Below, piece after piece: positions 32,499-42,070 of a stretch of 64,000 nt of DNA. Source of the stretch: Porticoccus sp002341315. GTDB lineage: Bacteria; Pseudomonadota; Gammaproteobacteria; Pseudomonadales; Porticoccaceae. The DNA is taken from the NCBI RefSeq assembly GCF_047634355.1, contig NZ_JBLIAL010000001.1; one strand, given 5' to 3'. The notes under the pieces were generated by a model. The model saw only the letters and a list, made by a program, of their open reading frames with translations, was not told the DNA's origin and did no database searches. Made by a program: the position numbers and the translations under genes. Position 1 is the first letter of the stretch. Every line of letters starts with the position of its first letter.

Positions 32499-35400
32499 TT
32501 GAATAATCGGCAAACTCGCATCGACGCTCTTCACCGGGCAGCCACACAACGCATTCTGATTCTGGATGGCGGCATGGGCACCATGATCCAGTCTCATCGT
32601 TTTACCGAGTCCGATTACCGGGGTGAACGTTTCGTCGACTGGTCACAGGATGTAGCCGGCAACAATGACCTGCTTTCACTGACACAACCCGGGGTAATTC
32701 GTGGGCTCCACGAGGCCTACCTCGAAGCCGGTGCGGATATTATCGAGACCAACACCTTTAACTCCACCGCCGTATCCATGACGGACTACGGTATGGAGTC
32801 TCTGGCCCGGGAGCTGAACGAAGCAGGTGCCAGGATTGCCCGAGAGGCCTGTGATGCCATCGCCACGCCGGACAAACCCCGTTGGGTAGCCGGCGTTATC
32901 GGCCCCACCAGCCGCACCTGCTCAATATCGCCGGACGTCAACGATCCCGGCGCGAGAAACACCAGCTTTGATGAGCTGGTAGCTGCCTATATGGAAGCCA
33001 CTGAAGGGCTCATTGCCGGTGGCTCTGACATTATTCTGATTGAGACTGTATTCGATACATTGAATGCCAAAGCGGCGGTTTTTGCAGTACAGGCTGTTTT
33101 TGAAAAGCTCGACACCGAACTGCCCCTGATGATTTCCGGTACGATTACCGATGCCAGTGGCCGCACCCTGTCGGGACAAACTCCCGAAGCCTTCTGGAAC
33201 TCACTGGCTCACGCCAGACCGTTTTCGATCGGTCTCAACTGTGCCCTGGGCGCCAAGGAACTCCGACCCCACATTGAAGAACTATCACGGGTTGCCAATA
33301 CCCTGGTCAGCGCCCATCCCAATGCGGGACTGCCAAATGAGTTTGGTGAATACGATGAAAGCGCAGCTGAGATGGCCGAGATTGTCGAAGAGTTCGCCCA
33401 GAGTGGCCTGATCAATATTCTCGGCGGGTGCTGCGGTACCACGCCTGACCATATCCGGGCAATCGCCGAAGCTGTGGCCACCAAGGCCATTCGACAGGTG
33501 CCGGAGATTGCTCCTGCCTGTCGGCTTTCCGGTCTCGAAGCATTCAACATTACTGACGAATCGCTGTTCGTCAATGTGGGGGAGCGCTGCAATGTCACCG
33601 GCTCTGCCCGTTTCAAATCGCTGGTCATGAACGGTGACTACGACACGGCACTGCAAGTGGCACGGCAGCAGGTGGAAGATGGCGCACAGATCATCGATGT
33701 CAATATGGATGAGGGCATGCTCGATGCCGTAGAGGCCATGACCACGTTCCTCAAACTGGTGGCATCGGAACCGGATATCTCACGTATACCACTGATGATT
33801 GACTCGTCGAAATGGCATGTGATCGAAGCCGGTTTAAAGTGGGCACAGGGCAAATGCGTGGTCAACTCGATCAGCCTCAAGGAAGGTGAGGCGTCCTTTA
33901 TCGAACAGGCCAAACTCTGCCTGCGCTATGGTGCAGCAGTAGTCGTCATGGCGTTTGACGAAGACGGTCAGGCGGATAACCTGGAAAGGCGCAAGAAGAT
34001 TTGCCAGCGCTGCTATGACATCCTGGTCAATCAGGTAGGTTTCCCGCCACAGGACATTATCTTTGATCCCAATGTATTTGCCGTGGCCACCGGGATTGAT
34101 GAACACAACAATTACGCCATGGACTTCATCGAAGCCTCAAGCTGGATCACCCGGAACCTGCCCCATGCACTGATCTCCGGTGGCATCAGCAATGTGTCTT
34201 TCTCCTTCCGGGGCAACAATCCTGTGAGGGAGGCCATTCACTCTGTGTTTCTCTACCACGCCATCAAGGCCGGGCTGCGGATGGGCATCGTCAATGCCGG
34301 ACAGCTGGCCGTGTACAGCGACTTACCCGACGAGCTGCGAGACCGGGTTGAGGATGTGATCCTCAACCGCCATGCCGAGGCCACGGAAAACCTGCTCAAC
34401 ATCGCCGAAAAATATCGCGGCGACGGCAGTGGCACAGAGCGCAAGGAAGATCTGGAATGGCGTTGCTGGCCAGTAAAAAAACGCCTGGAGCATTCACTGG
34501 TAAAAGGGATAACCAGCTATATTGAAGAGGATACCGAAGCTGCGAGACAGGAAGCTGAACGCCCTCTGCATGTGATTGAAGGCCCACTGATGGATGGGAT
34601 GAACGTGGTTGGCGACCTGTTCAGCGAGGGCAAAATGTTCCTCCCACAGGTAGTAAAATCCGCCCGTGTCATGAAGCAGGCAGTCGCCTACCTGCAGCCA
34701 TTCATAGAGGCTGAAAAAGAAGAAGATGCCCAGGCCAATGGCAAGATTCTGATGGCTACGGTCAAGGGCGACGTCCACGATATCGGTAAGAATATTGTCG
34801 GTGTGGTCCTGCGCTGCAACAATTATGAGGTGATCGATCTGGGCGTCATGGTGCCCGCTGACAAAATCATTGATACAGCACTCAAAGAATCCGTAGACAT
34901 TATTGGCCTCTCAGGGCTGATCACTCCCTCACTCGATGAAATGGTCCATATCGCCAGCGAATTGGAGCGACGCCAGCTGAGCTTTCCCCTTTTGATAGGC
35001 GGTGCCACCACCTCCAAGGCCCACACTGCGGTTAAAATTGATCCAAAATACCAGCGTAATCAGACCGTTTACGTGCCCGATGCATCCCGAGCCGTTGGCG
35101 TTGCTAGCAGACTTCTCAGCAAGGATCTCCGCGATGCCTTTGTGGCAGATCTCCAGCTGGAATACGAACAGGTTCGGCACCGCACGGCCAACCGCAAACC
35201 CCGTGGAACCATTCTCACCTATAACGAAGCCCGGAAAGCCGGTCTGAAAACTGATTGGAGCAAATATCAACCAGCAGTCCCCGTCAAACTGGGGGTACAG
35301 ATCATGGAAGACTACCCGCTGGAAGAACTGATGGAAATGATTGACTGGACACCTTTCTTCATTACCTGGGGCCTGTCGGGCAAATACCCGAAAATTCTTG

Positions 35401-36191
35401 ACGACGATAAAGTCGGTGAAGCGGCACGGAATCTGTTTTCTGATGCAAAAGACATGTTGCGAAAATTGATAGACGGCAAACTGATCAAAGCCAGAGGTGT
35501 CTTCGGACTTTGGCCAGCCAATACCGTCAATGCGGACGACATTGAAGTCTATGCCGATGAGTCGCGTAAGGATGTCATCGGCACACTGCACCAGATTCGC
35601 CAGCAGACCAGAAAGCCGGGGGCCCCGCCACAGATGATGTCACTTGCAGATTATGTGGCGCCAAAGGAAACTGCTATTCAGGATTATATCGGCGCCTTCG
35701 CGGTCACTGCGGGCATCGGTGCTGATGAATTGGCCCGGGAATACGAAGCCAATGGCGATGACTACAACAGTATCATGGTAAAAGCGCTGGCAGACCGGTT
35801 CGCAGAAGCCTTCGCAGAGCGGCTTCATCAGCGCGTCCGAACCGAGTTTTGGGGCTATGCCGCCGATGAAGCACTGGATACGGAGGCACTGATAAAAGAG
35901 GCCTATCGCGGCATCCGGCCCGCACCAGGTTATCCCGCCTGCCCTGACCACAGTGAAAAAGAAACGCTTTTCAGGCTGCTTGATGCCACTGCCACAACCG
36001 GGATTTCCCTGACCGAAAGCTTTGCCATGTTGCCCGCGGCCTCAGTGAGTGGCTTTTATTTCTCCCACCCGCAGGCGAAATATTTCAATACAGGGAAAAT
36101 GCAGCGGGATCAACTTGAGAGCCTGGCCGAGAGGAAAGGTGTTCCCGTCGCCCAAATGGAGCGCTGGTTAAGCCCGGTGCTGGACGATTGA
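32499..36191 (+). CDS. metH: Cobalamin-dependent methionine synthase
   Basis: MetH transfers the methyl of methyltetrahydrofolate through cobalamin to homocysteine. The 1230-residue protein has all four modules: homocysteine-binding (1-330, zinc cysteines in GGCCGTT), pterin-binding (about 355-620), cobalamin cap and Rossmann domain with the base-off motif GDVHDIGKN near 760, and the AdoMet reactivation domain with RPAPGYPACPDHSEK near 1140. The start appears to be TTG 32499. TAGAAT at 32454-32459 may be its -10; no B12 or SAH riboswitch is evident in the short leader. Confidence 0.97.
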   Translation: MNNRQTRIDALHRAATQRILILDGGMGTMIQSHRFTESDYRGERFVDWSQDVAGNNDLLSLTQPGVIRGLHEAYLEAGADIIETNTFNSTAVSMTDYGMESLARELNEAGARIAREACDAIATPDKPRWVAGVIGPTSRTCSISPDVNDPGARNTSFDELVAAYMEATEGLIAGGSDIILIETVFDTLNAKAAVFAVQAVFEKLDTELPLMISGTITDASGRTLSGQTPEAFWNSLAHARPFSIGLNCALGAKELRPHIEELSRVANTLVSAHPNAGLPNEFGEYDESAAEMAEIVEEFAQSGLINILGGCCGTTPDHIRAIAEAVATKAIRQVPEIAPACRLSGLEAFNITDESLFVNVGERCNVTGSARFKSLVMNGDYDTALQVARQQVEDGAQIIDVNMDEGMLDAVEAMTTFLKLVASEPDISRIPLMIDSSKWHVIEAGLKWAQGKCVVNSISLKEGEASFIEQAKLCLRYGAAVVVMAFDEDGQADNLERRKKICQRCYDILVNQVGFPPQDIIFDPNVFAVATGIDEHNNYAMDFIEASSWITRNLPHALISGGISNVSFSFRGNNPVREAIHSVFLYHAIKAGLRMGIVNAGQLAVYSDLPDELRDRVEDVILNRHAEATENLLNIAEKYRGDGSGTERKEDLEWRCWPVKKRLEHSLVKGITSYIEEDTEAARQEAERPLHVIEGPLMDGMNVVGDLFSEGKMFLPQVVKSARVMKQAVAYLQPFIEAEKEEDAQANGKILMATVKGDVHDIGKNIVGVVLRCNNYEVIDLGVMVPADKIIDTALKESVDIIGLSGLITPSLDEMVHIASELERRQLSFPLLIGGATTSKAHTAVKIDPKYQRNQTVYVPDASRAVGVASRLLSKDLRDAFVADLQLEYEQVRHRTANRKPRGTILTYNEARKAGLKTDWSKYQPAVPVKLGVQIMEDYPLEELMEMIDWTPFFITWGLSGKYPKILDDDKVGEAARNLFSDAKDMLRKLIDGKLIKARGVFGLWPANTVNADDIEVYADESRKDVIGTLHQIRQQTRKPGAPPQMMSLADYVAPKETAIQDYIGAFAVTAGIGADELAREYEANGDDYNSIMVKALADRFAEAFAERLHQRVRTEFWGYAADEALDTEALIKEAYRGIRPAPGYPACPDHSEKETLFRLLDATATTGISLTESFAMLPAASVSGFYFSHPQAKYFNTGKMQRDQLESLAERKGVPVAQMERWLSPVLDD

Positions 36192-36193
36192 GC

Positions 36194-36409
36194 ATGAACG
36201 ATGACAACGAGCAAAAACCTGGCTTCTGGCAGATTGTATTCAGCACCCTCGCGGCCTTTTTTGGCGTACAGAGTAACAAAAACCGGGAGCGGGACTTTAA
36301 ACACGGCAATATTTACGCTTACATCGCTTCAGGTCTGATCTTTACCGTCCTGTTTATTTTCTGTGTGGTAGTGGTCGTAAAACTGGTACTCAAAAGTGCT
36401 GGCATATAA
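36194..36409 (+). CDS. DUF2970 small membrane protein
   Basis: A 71-residue protein starting at ATG 36194, three nt after metH stops. It has an N-terminal amphipathic region (GFWQIVFSTLAAFFGVQS), the conserved basic stretch NKNRERDF, and one C-terminal membrane helix (about 45-66). DUF2970 proteins of this size occur beside metH in pseudomonads; function is unknown. Confidence 0.88.
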   Translation: MNDDNEQKPGFWQIVFSTLAAFFGVQSNKNRERDFKHGNIYAYIASGLIFTVLFIFCVVVVVKLVLKSAGI

Positions 36410-36444
36410 GAAAATTCTCAGAGCTCACACATGAACAGTGAAGG

Positions 36445-36480
36445 GATTAAAAAGGCGGCCCATGGGCCGCCTTTTTAATC
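36445..36480. terminator. Bidirectional terminator, 36-bp perfect palindrome
   Basis: The arms GATTAAAAAGGCGGCCCA and TGGGCCGCCTTTTTAATC are exact reverse complements with no spacer. As RNA the tip opens to a 4-nt loop over a GC-rich stem, followed by a U-run on both strands. It ends the metH-DUF2970 transcript and the small minus-strand gene at 36498. Confidence 0.92.
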
Positions 36481-36497
36481 TTCTTTGTGCTTCGAAC

Positions 36498-36629
36498 CTA
36501 CAAAGTGGTCAGCCAGAAAACAACGGCCAACACAACAATCGTCACAGCCGCGACGGTGGCAATGGCATCAACGCTACTGTCATCATTTCTGGACTCGTCA
36601 GGTTGGGCAACTTCCGCTTGGTCAGACAT
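36498..36629 (-). CDS. 43-residue single-helix membrane protein
   Basis: A short frame begins at ATG 36629, eight nt after GAGGG, and ends at TAG 36498, just before a terminator. The product has an acidic N-terminus (MSDQAEVAQPDESRNDDSSV) and one helix (AIATVAAVTIVVLAVVFWL), so it should be an inner-membrane protein with the N-terminus in the cytoplasm or periplasm depending on charge. Ribosome-binding site, clean membrane segment and terminator all support a real gene. Function is unknown. Confidence 0.72.
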   Translation of the reverse strand: MSDQAEVAQPDESRNDDSSVDAIATVAAVTIVVLAVVFWLTTL

Positions 36630-36799
36630 TTTTTAACCCTCTATGGCTTCATAAAAACGGCGCCCGGCATTGTAGCAACATCGATGGCCATTGTCCCAGC
36701 CATGACAGTCACCACAGCCCCGTTATTCCCCAACGGCCGGTACTTAGAGAGAAAAAGTTTTTCAAAAATGCTGCCGTGGGCGCTATCATCCACATCCCA

Positions 36800-36828
36800 C
36801 TGACAGTCTTCGGGAATACCTGTAGAAT
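36800..36828 (+). promoter_or_regulatory. Candidate sigma-70 promoter for cysI
   Basis: CTGACA (36800-36805) and TAGAAT (36823-36828) lie 17 nt apart, each five of six matches to consensus. A start near 36835 leaves a leader of about 35 nt. Confidence 0.7.
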
Positions 36829-36869
36829 TCCCGCCTTTCTTTGTCCAGCTGCTGAAAACCTGACAATTT

Positions 36870-38537
36870 ATGTACCAATATACTGAAAACGATCAAAAAA
36901 TCATTGAAGAGCGAGTTACCCAGTTTCGCGGTCAGACCAATCGTTATCTGGCCGGTGAACTGACCGATGAAGAGTTTCTGCCCCTGCGCCTGCAGAACGG
37001 CCTCTACATTCAGCGTCTGGCGCCCATGCTCAGAATTGCAGTGCCCTACGGTCTGCTCAATTCAACACGACTGCGCAAGCTCGCAGATATTGTCAGAACC
37101 TATGATAAAGGCTATTGCCATATCACTACCCGGCAGAATATTCAGCTGAACTGGCCACAACTGGAAGAGGTGCCCGAGATCCTGGCGCAACTGGCAGAAG
37201 TGCAGATGCATGCCGTCCAAACCAGCGGTAACTGTATTCGCAATATCACGTCGGACCAGTTTGCCGGTGTTGCTGCTGACGAAATTGAAGACCCACGTCC
37301 CTGGTGTGAGATCCTGCGCCAGTGGTCAACCTTCCACCCCGAGTTCGCCTTTCTGCCGCGTAAATTCAAAATTGCTGTCAGCGGCACCGAAGGGGACCGT
37401 GCGGCCATTCTGGTTCACGATATCGGCTTGCAGATAGTCAGAAATGCTGCCGGGGAGATTGGTTTTCAGGTACTGGTCGGTGGTGGTCTAGGGCGCACAC
37501 CGGTAATAGGCAGTGTTATCCGTGAATTTCTGCCCTGGCAGCATCTGCTGACTTATCTGGAAGCCATTGTGCGTGTCTACAATCGCTACGGTAACCGCGC
37601 CAACAAGTACAAAGCCAGAATCAAGATTTTGGTACGCGCCTGGACGCCCGAAGTCTTTGCTGAAAAAGTCGAGGCGGAGTGGGCCCACATCAAGGACAGC
37701 CCAGAAACACTCACCGAGGAAGAAGTAAAACGGGTAAAAGCCTACTTTACCGAACCCGCTTATGAATCACTGGACGATGCCACTGCAGAAGCCTCACTCA
37801 GTAGCCAGGCGCAGGAACACAAAGCTTTCAGTCGCTGGCTGGAGCGCAACACCCACCCTCATCGGATACCGGGTTATCGAATTGTTACCCTGTCACTGAA
37901 ACCCACCGGTGTTGCTCCCGGCGATGTGACGGACAGCCAGCTGGAAGCAATCGCCGATCTGGCAGATCAGTATTCCTTCAGTGAAATCCGTGCCACCCAC
38001 AATCAGAACCTGGTTTTGGCAGATGTCAAAAAATCGGATTTGTTTGCCCTCTGGCAAAAAGCCAAAGTGGCCGGTTTTGCCACACCCAATATCGGCACCC
38101 TGACCGACCTGATCTGCTGCCCTGGAGGGGATTTTTGCTCGCTGGCTAACGCCAAATCTATCCCTGTGGCTGAAGCTATCCAGCGCCGCTTCGATGATCT
38201 GGACTACCTCTATGATCTCGGCGATCTGACACTGAACATATCAGGCTGCATGAACGCCTGCGGTCACCACCATGTTGGTAATATCGGGGTACTCGGCGTC
38301 GATAAAAAAGGCGAAGAGTTCTACCAGATTCAACTGGGAGGCAGAGCTGGCACAGATGCCGAACTGGCCAGCGTGCTGGGGCCTTCTTTCGGCCGTGAAG
38401 AAATGCCCGACGTCATTGAGAAAATTCTCAATGTGTATTTACAAAACCGCCGCGGGGATGAACTGTTTATAGACACCTGTCGCCGCATTGGTCTCGATCC
38501 CTTCAAGGAGAGCGTCTATGCCAAAAATCATCATTAA
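36870..38537 (+). CDS. cysI: Sulfite reductase hemoprotein subunit (nitrite/sulfite reductase family)
   Basis: The 555-residue enzyme reduces sulfite to sulfide through a coupled siroheme and [4Fe-4S] cluster. Two ferredoxin-like halves are present; the cluster cysteines are in ICCPGGDFC and SGCMNACGHHH, and the siroheme-binding TTRQNIQLNW lies in the first half. Linkage to a DUF934 gene is the pseudomonad arrangement, where the assimilatory sulfite reductase lacks a CysJ flavoprotein neighbour. A nitrite substrate is less likely. Confidence 0.93.
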   Translation: MYQYTENDQKIIEERVTQFRGQTNRYLAGELTDEEFLPLRLQNGLYIQRLAPMLRIAVPYGLLNSTRLRKLADIVRTYDKGYCHITTRQNIQLNWPQLEEVPEILAQLAEVQMHAVQTSGNCIRNITSDQFAGVAADEIEDPRPWCEILRQWSTFHPEFAFLPRKFKIAVSGTEGDRAAILVHDIGLQIVRNAAGEIGFQVLVGGGLGRTPVIGSVIREFLPWQHLLTYLEAIVRVYNRYGNRANKYKARIKILVRAWTPEVFAEKVEAEWAHIKDSPETLTEEEVKRVKAYFTEPAYESLDDATAEASLSSQAQEHKAFSRWLERNTHPHRIPGYRIVTLSLKPTGVAPGDVTDSQLEAIADLADQYSFSEIRATHNQNLVLADVKKSDLFALWQKAKVAGFATPNIGTLTDLICCPGGDFCSLANAKSIPVAEAIQRRFDDLDYLYDLGDLTLNISGCMNACGHHHVGNIGVLGVDKKGEEFYQIQLGGRAGTDAELASVLGPSFGREEMPDVIEKILNVYLQNRRGDELFIDTCRRIGLDPFKESVYAKNHH

Positions 38538-39006
38538 GGACAAAATTGTCGATGACAAATGGGAGGTTCTCCCCAAAGTATTTCTGGGAGAACCCCCGGT
38601 CAACAAACTCCTTTTACTGCCCATGAAGTACTGGCTGGAACACTCAGAGGACCTCCGTTTGCCCGTACTGGGTATCTGGATAGACAGTGATGAAGAAGTG
38701 GAAGACATCGGCGAAAAAGCGAATATGTTTCCGGTCATCGCCATTAATTTTCCCTCATTTACCGATGGACGTGGTTTTACTGCCGGCCGGCTGCTGCGCG
38801 AGCGCTATGGCTACAATGGGCAACTGCGCGCTATCGGCCATGTCATCCGCGATCAGTTGTTCTATCTGAAGCGCTGTGGCTTCGATGCTTTTCAGCTCAG
38901 AGAAGGCACCGACCTGGAAGAAGCACTGAAATCCCTGAATGATTTCAGCGTTACCTATCAGGGTGATGCGGACGACCCCAACCCCCTGTTCCGTCGCGAC
39001 CAGTAA
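38518..39006 (+). CDS. DUF934 family protein associated with sulfite reductase
   Basis: I choose ATG 38518, inside the end of cysI and behind GGAG, giving 162 residues. Conserved features of the family include VNKLLLLPMKYWLEH, FTDGRGFTAGRLLRERYG and RCGFDAFQL. DUF934 genes follow cysI in many proteobacteria, and a part in sulfite reduction is presumed from that linkage. The 20-nt overlap indicates translational coupling. Confidence 0.9.
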   Translation: MPKIIIKDKIVDDKWEVLPKVFLGEPPVNKLLLLPMKYWLEHSEDLRLPVLGIWIDSDEEVEDIGEKANMFPVIAINFPSFTDGRGFTAGRLLRERYGYNGQLRAIGHVIRDQLFYLKRCGFDAFQLREGTDLEEALKSLNDFSVTYQGDADDPNPLFRRDQ

Positions 39007-39074
39007 AAGTAAAAACTTTATGCCTGGCCGCAACACGGCAGTAGACAACAATCCTGACGTGTTAAACAGCCTCC

Positions 39075-39143
39075 CTGACATTACGTAACCGTCAGACAGG
39101 CTTGTCGCTCCAGAGTCCATCACGCACAATACGGATTCTGGAG
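39075..39143 (+). promoter_or_regulatory. Structured leader of the antiporter gene with a buried Shine-Dalgarno
   Basis: Three inverted repeats fill this leader. CTGAC (39075-39079) and GTCAG (39091-39095) flank the palindrome TTACGTAA. GACA and TGTC (39094-39105) form a small hairpin. CCAGAGTCC (39110-39118) pairs over nine positions, one of them G-U, with GGATTCTGG (39133-39141). The last arm overlaps GGAG at 39140-39143, the ribosome-binding site for ATG 39151. Translational control of the antiporter by RNA structure is a reasonable inference. Confidence 0.5.
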
Positions 39144-39150
39144 TGTTTCT

Positions 39151-40317
39151 ATGTCCGAAACGGTTTTTCAATCGTTCTTTCTGATCTTCACTGGCTCTGC
39201 CATTATCGCCTCCATGGCGATCTTTGGCCGGCAGCCACTACTGGTCGCCTATATCACACTGGGTGCGCTGATTGGTCCCTACGGCTTTGGCTGGGTACAG
39301 GACGTGCATCTGCTGTCCGAAATCTCAGAAATCGGCATTATTTTCCTGCTGTTTCTACTGGGCCTCGACTTGCAACCCAGGTCACTGCTCCGAGCCTTCA
39401 GAAAAGTGACAGTGGTGACGCTGATCAGTTCGTTAATCTTTGCCTGTGCCGGCTACCTGATTGCCCGACTGTTTGACTTCACAACCACCGAATCTCTGAT
39501 CATCGGTGCTGCAATGATGTTTTCCAGCACCATCATTGGTATCAAGTTGTTGCCTACGACAATCCTTCATCATCGTCATATCGGCGAGATGATGATCGGT
39601 CTGCTTCTAATGCAGGATTTTCTCGCCATCTTTGTATTACTGGTACTGCTCAGTGGCGATGGCGGGCAGATTAATATCACACAAATCGGTATCACCCTGC
39701 TCGCTCTCCCCCTGTTGATACTGTTTGCCTGGGGATTTGTGCGTTGGGTGTTACTCAAGCTGATCGCCAAGTTTGATCAGATGGGTGAGTATATTTTCCT
39801 GCTGGCCATCGGCTGGTGTATGGGATTATCTGAGTTGGCAGAGGTACTTGGCCTGTCGCGGGAAATCGGTGCCTTTCTGGCAGGTATAACGATCGCTTCA
39901 AGCCCAATCTCTCAGCACATTGCGCTGACACTGAAACCTCTGCGGGACTTCTTTCTGATCATGTTTTTCTTTTCCCTGGGTGCCGGCTTTAATCTCGGCT
40001 TATTACCGGAAATCGCTCTCGCGGCGGCGACACTTGGGGTAACCATGCTGATTCTCAAACCCGTGATATTCCGGGTCCTGCTCGAACGCCAGAGCGAGAA
40101 GAAGGTACTGGCCTGGGATCTCGGTTTCCGGCTTGGGCAAATCAGCGAGTTTTCCCTGTTGATTGCCTACGTCGCCTTCAACGCTTCGCTGATTGGCGTC
40201 ATGGCATCACACCTGATTCAGGCTGCAGCCATATTGACCTTTCTGATATCCAGTTACATTGTTACATTCAACTTCCCCAACCCGATCGCGGTGAGTGAAA
40301 AACTCCGACGCAATTGA
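39151..40317 (+). CDS. CPA2-family cation:proton antiporter (KefB-type membrane domain)
   Basis: The 388-residue protein is a Na+/H+ or K+/H+ exchanger domain of about 12 helices with LGLDLQPRSLLRAFRKV and SREIGAFLAGITIASSP as family landmarks. It stops after the membrane domain, without the RCK/TrkA-N regulatory domain found on KefB and KefC. Exchange of Na+ or K+ is not decidable. Its leader is structured and appears to cover the ribosome-binding site. It is convergent with sohB. Confidence 0.88.
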   Translation: MSETVFQSFFLIFTGSAIIASMAIFGRQPLLVAYITLGALIGPYGFGWVQDVHLLSEISEIGIIFLLFLLGLDLQPRSLLRAFRKVTVVTLISSLIFACAGYLIARLFDFTTTESLIIGAAMMFSSTIIGIKLLPTTILHHRHIGEMMIGLLLMQDFLAIFVLLVLLSGDGGQINITQIGITLLALPLLILFAWGFVRWVLLKLIAKFDQMGEYIFLLAIGWCMGLSELAEVLGLSREIGAFLAGITIASSPISQHIALTLKPLRDFFLIMFFFSLGAGFNLGLLPEIALAAATLGVTMLILKPVIFRVLLERQSEKKVLAWDLGFRLGQISEFSLLIAYVAFNASLIGVMASHLIQAAAILTFLISSYIVTFNFPNPIAVSEKLRRN

Positions 40318-40342
40318 CCGAGCTCGAAACAACGACCATCGA

Positions 40343-41365
40343 TCAGACGGAGTAACGACTGTTGCACAGTCGGTTCCACCACCGAAGCAGCAGACTGTCC
40401 ACCCTGTTTTCCGTTGCCAGCCCCAATTTTTCAGGCAAGGACTTGTGGTGCAGGTAACTGACCTGATAAATATCCGCCTGATTTGAACGATCAACCAGGT
40501 ACTCATCGCTGGTCATGAGCTCGTCCACCAGCGACTCCTCAAGCGCTCGGGTGCCCAACCAGACCTGCCCCGTAGCAATTTTGTCGATATCCAGATCTTT
40601 TCTGTGGCTACCAACAAAATTTTTGAACAGGTCATGGATTTCCTGGATATCCTCAATAAATTTTTCCCGCCCCTCATCAGTGTTCTCGCCAAACATCGTC
40701 AGTGTTCGCTTGAATTCACCGGCGGTGTGTAATTCCACATCGACATCGTGTTTTTTAAGCAACCGATTGAAGTTGGGTAGCTGGGCAACGACACCGATAG
40801 AGCCGATCATGGAAAAAGGAGCCGCAAGAATCTTGTCTGCCACGCAGGCCATCATGTAACCACCACTGGCAGCTATTTTGTCGACACAGACCGTGAGCGG
40901 AATACCCCGTTTCTTGATGCGATCAAGCTGGCTGGCGGCCAGACCATAGCTATGCACCATACCTCCGGCACTTTCCAACAGCACAACCACTTCGTCTTCC
41001 GGTTTGGCTTGACTCAAAACGGCGGTGATCTCCTCTCTCAGGCTTGCCACCGCGGAGGCACGCAGATCACCCTTGAAGGCAAGCAGAAACACGCGTGTCT
41101 TTTCTGATACCTGCTTGAGCCGATCTTTTGCTTCTTTCTTTTTCTGCTTTGCCAGTTTTTTTCTTTCGGCGCTACCGAGCATGGCTGTCTGCACAGCATT
41201 CCCCAACTGCTCAATGGTATCGTTGATTTTCTCAACTTCCAGGACACCCTCTTGCTTGCGAATGCGGCCACCAAGATTGATCAGCAACCCCAGCACCACC
41301 ACCAAAGACAAAGCGACCGTAACGACTTTGGCCAGAAAAAGTCCGTATTCCAGTAAAAAATCCAA
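40343..41365 (-). CDS. sohB: SohB-type S49 membrane protease
   Basis: The 340-residue protein has an N-terminal helix (about 10-30), a coiled basic region, and the S49 peptidase domain with the Ser/Lys dyad S167 (KIAASGGYMMAC) and K219 (GEFKRT), spaced as in the SppA/SohB family. Length and single domain match SohB rather than SppA. The start appears to be TTG 41365 with GGGAG upstream. It probably degrades membrane-associated or signal peptides at the periplasmic face. Confidence 0.93.
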   Translation of the reverse strand: MDFLLEYGLFLAKVVTVALSLVVVLGLLINLGGRIRKQEGVLEVEKINDTIEQLGNAVQTAMLGSAERKKLAKQKKKEAKDRLKQVSEKTRVFLLAFKGDLRASAVASLREEITAVLSQAKPEDEVVVLLESAGGMVHSYGLAASQLDRIKKRGIPLTVCVDKIAASGGYMMACVADKILAAPFSMIGSIGVVAQLPNFNRLLKKHDVDVELHTAGEFKRTLTMFGENTDEGREKFIEDIQEIHDLFKNFVGSHRKDLDIDKIATGQVWLGTRALEESLVDELMTSDEYLVDRSNQADIYQVSYLHHKSLPEKLGLATENRVDSLLLRWWNRLCNSRYSV

Positions 41366-41422
41366 TGTGTGACTCCCTTATCCGTCTACTCTCTATAAAT
41401 AACGCGCATTTGTTCGTGAAGA

Positions 41423-42070
41423 TTATCGCCAACCAGATACTGCCCGCTTGGCTTCGCTATTGACCGGACGGGCAAACAACCCGCCATACGCCAGCGTCAC
41501 CTCGTAAACAGCACCATCCGCCATCGGCTGGTAAGTTGCAGTGCCCTGCTTAGCGCTGACCCACTCCTGCAACCAGGGTACCTGTCTGAGTACCTGCCAG
41601 GCATCAAAACCATAGGGGCTGACTTGCAGCGGGTGTACCGTCTGCTCGCCGTGCCGTTGTTCAATTATATCCGCATAACGACCACTGATTCTGTCCAGCC
41701 GGTACTGGGATTTAAAACCGATACTGGCCAGAGAAGGATGCCAACGCAAGGTCCGGGCATCCAGTTGCCACTGATCTCCCAATAGTTGCAGACGGTGTTC
41801 CTCTCCATCGATCTGAACAAGCAATACACGGTAGCTCTGTGGCGCCAGTTTAACAAACTGTAAGGTAGCCACGGGTTGCTCCACCAGCAATCGTTTATAG
41901 GTCAGCAGGTCGTAGCCACCAAGAAAAAACATGGCGCTGGCTGCGAGAAACGATAACCCCAGCAAGGCTCGCACGATTGCCTTGAGCATGCCCCCGCTCA
42001 ACAGCAACCTGAGTGCCAGCAGCAAAAAAATGACGCCTACAATGATCGGCACTAGCGTGGAAGCAGTCAT
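41423..42070 (-). CDS. Membrane protein with periplasmic domain, unknown
   Basis: The 215-residue protein has two N-terminal helices (about 6-26 and 33-54) then about 150 residues of beta-rich soluble sequence (for example LQFVKLAPQSYRVLLVQIDG). Homologues next to nudC in pseudomonads carry only general labels such as multidrug transporter, which this topology does not support. Its start overlaps the nudC stop by 4 nt, so it is co-translated with nudC. Function unknown. Confidence 0.8.
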   Translation of the reverse strand: MTASTLVPIIVGVIFLLLALRLLLSGGMLKAIVRALLGLSFLAASAMFFLGGYDLLTYKRLLVEQPVATLQFVKLAPQSYRVLLVQIDGEEHRLQLLGDQWQLDARTLRWHPSLASIGFKSQYRLDRISGRYADIIEQRHGEQTVHPLQVSPYGFDAWQVLRQVPWLQEWVSAKQGTATYQPMADGAVYEVTLAYGGLFARPVNSEAKRAVSGWR

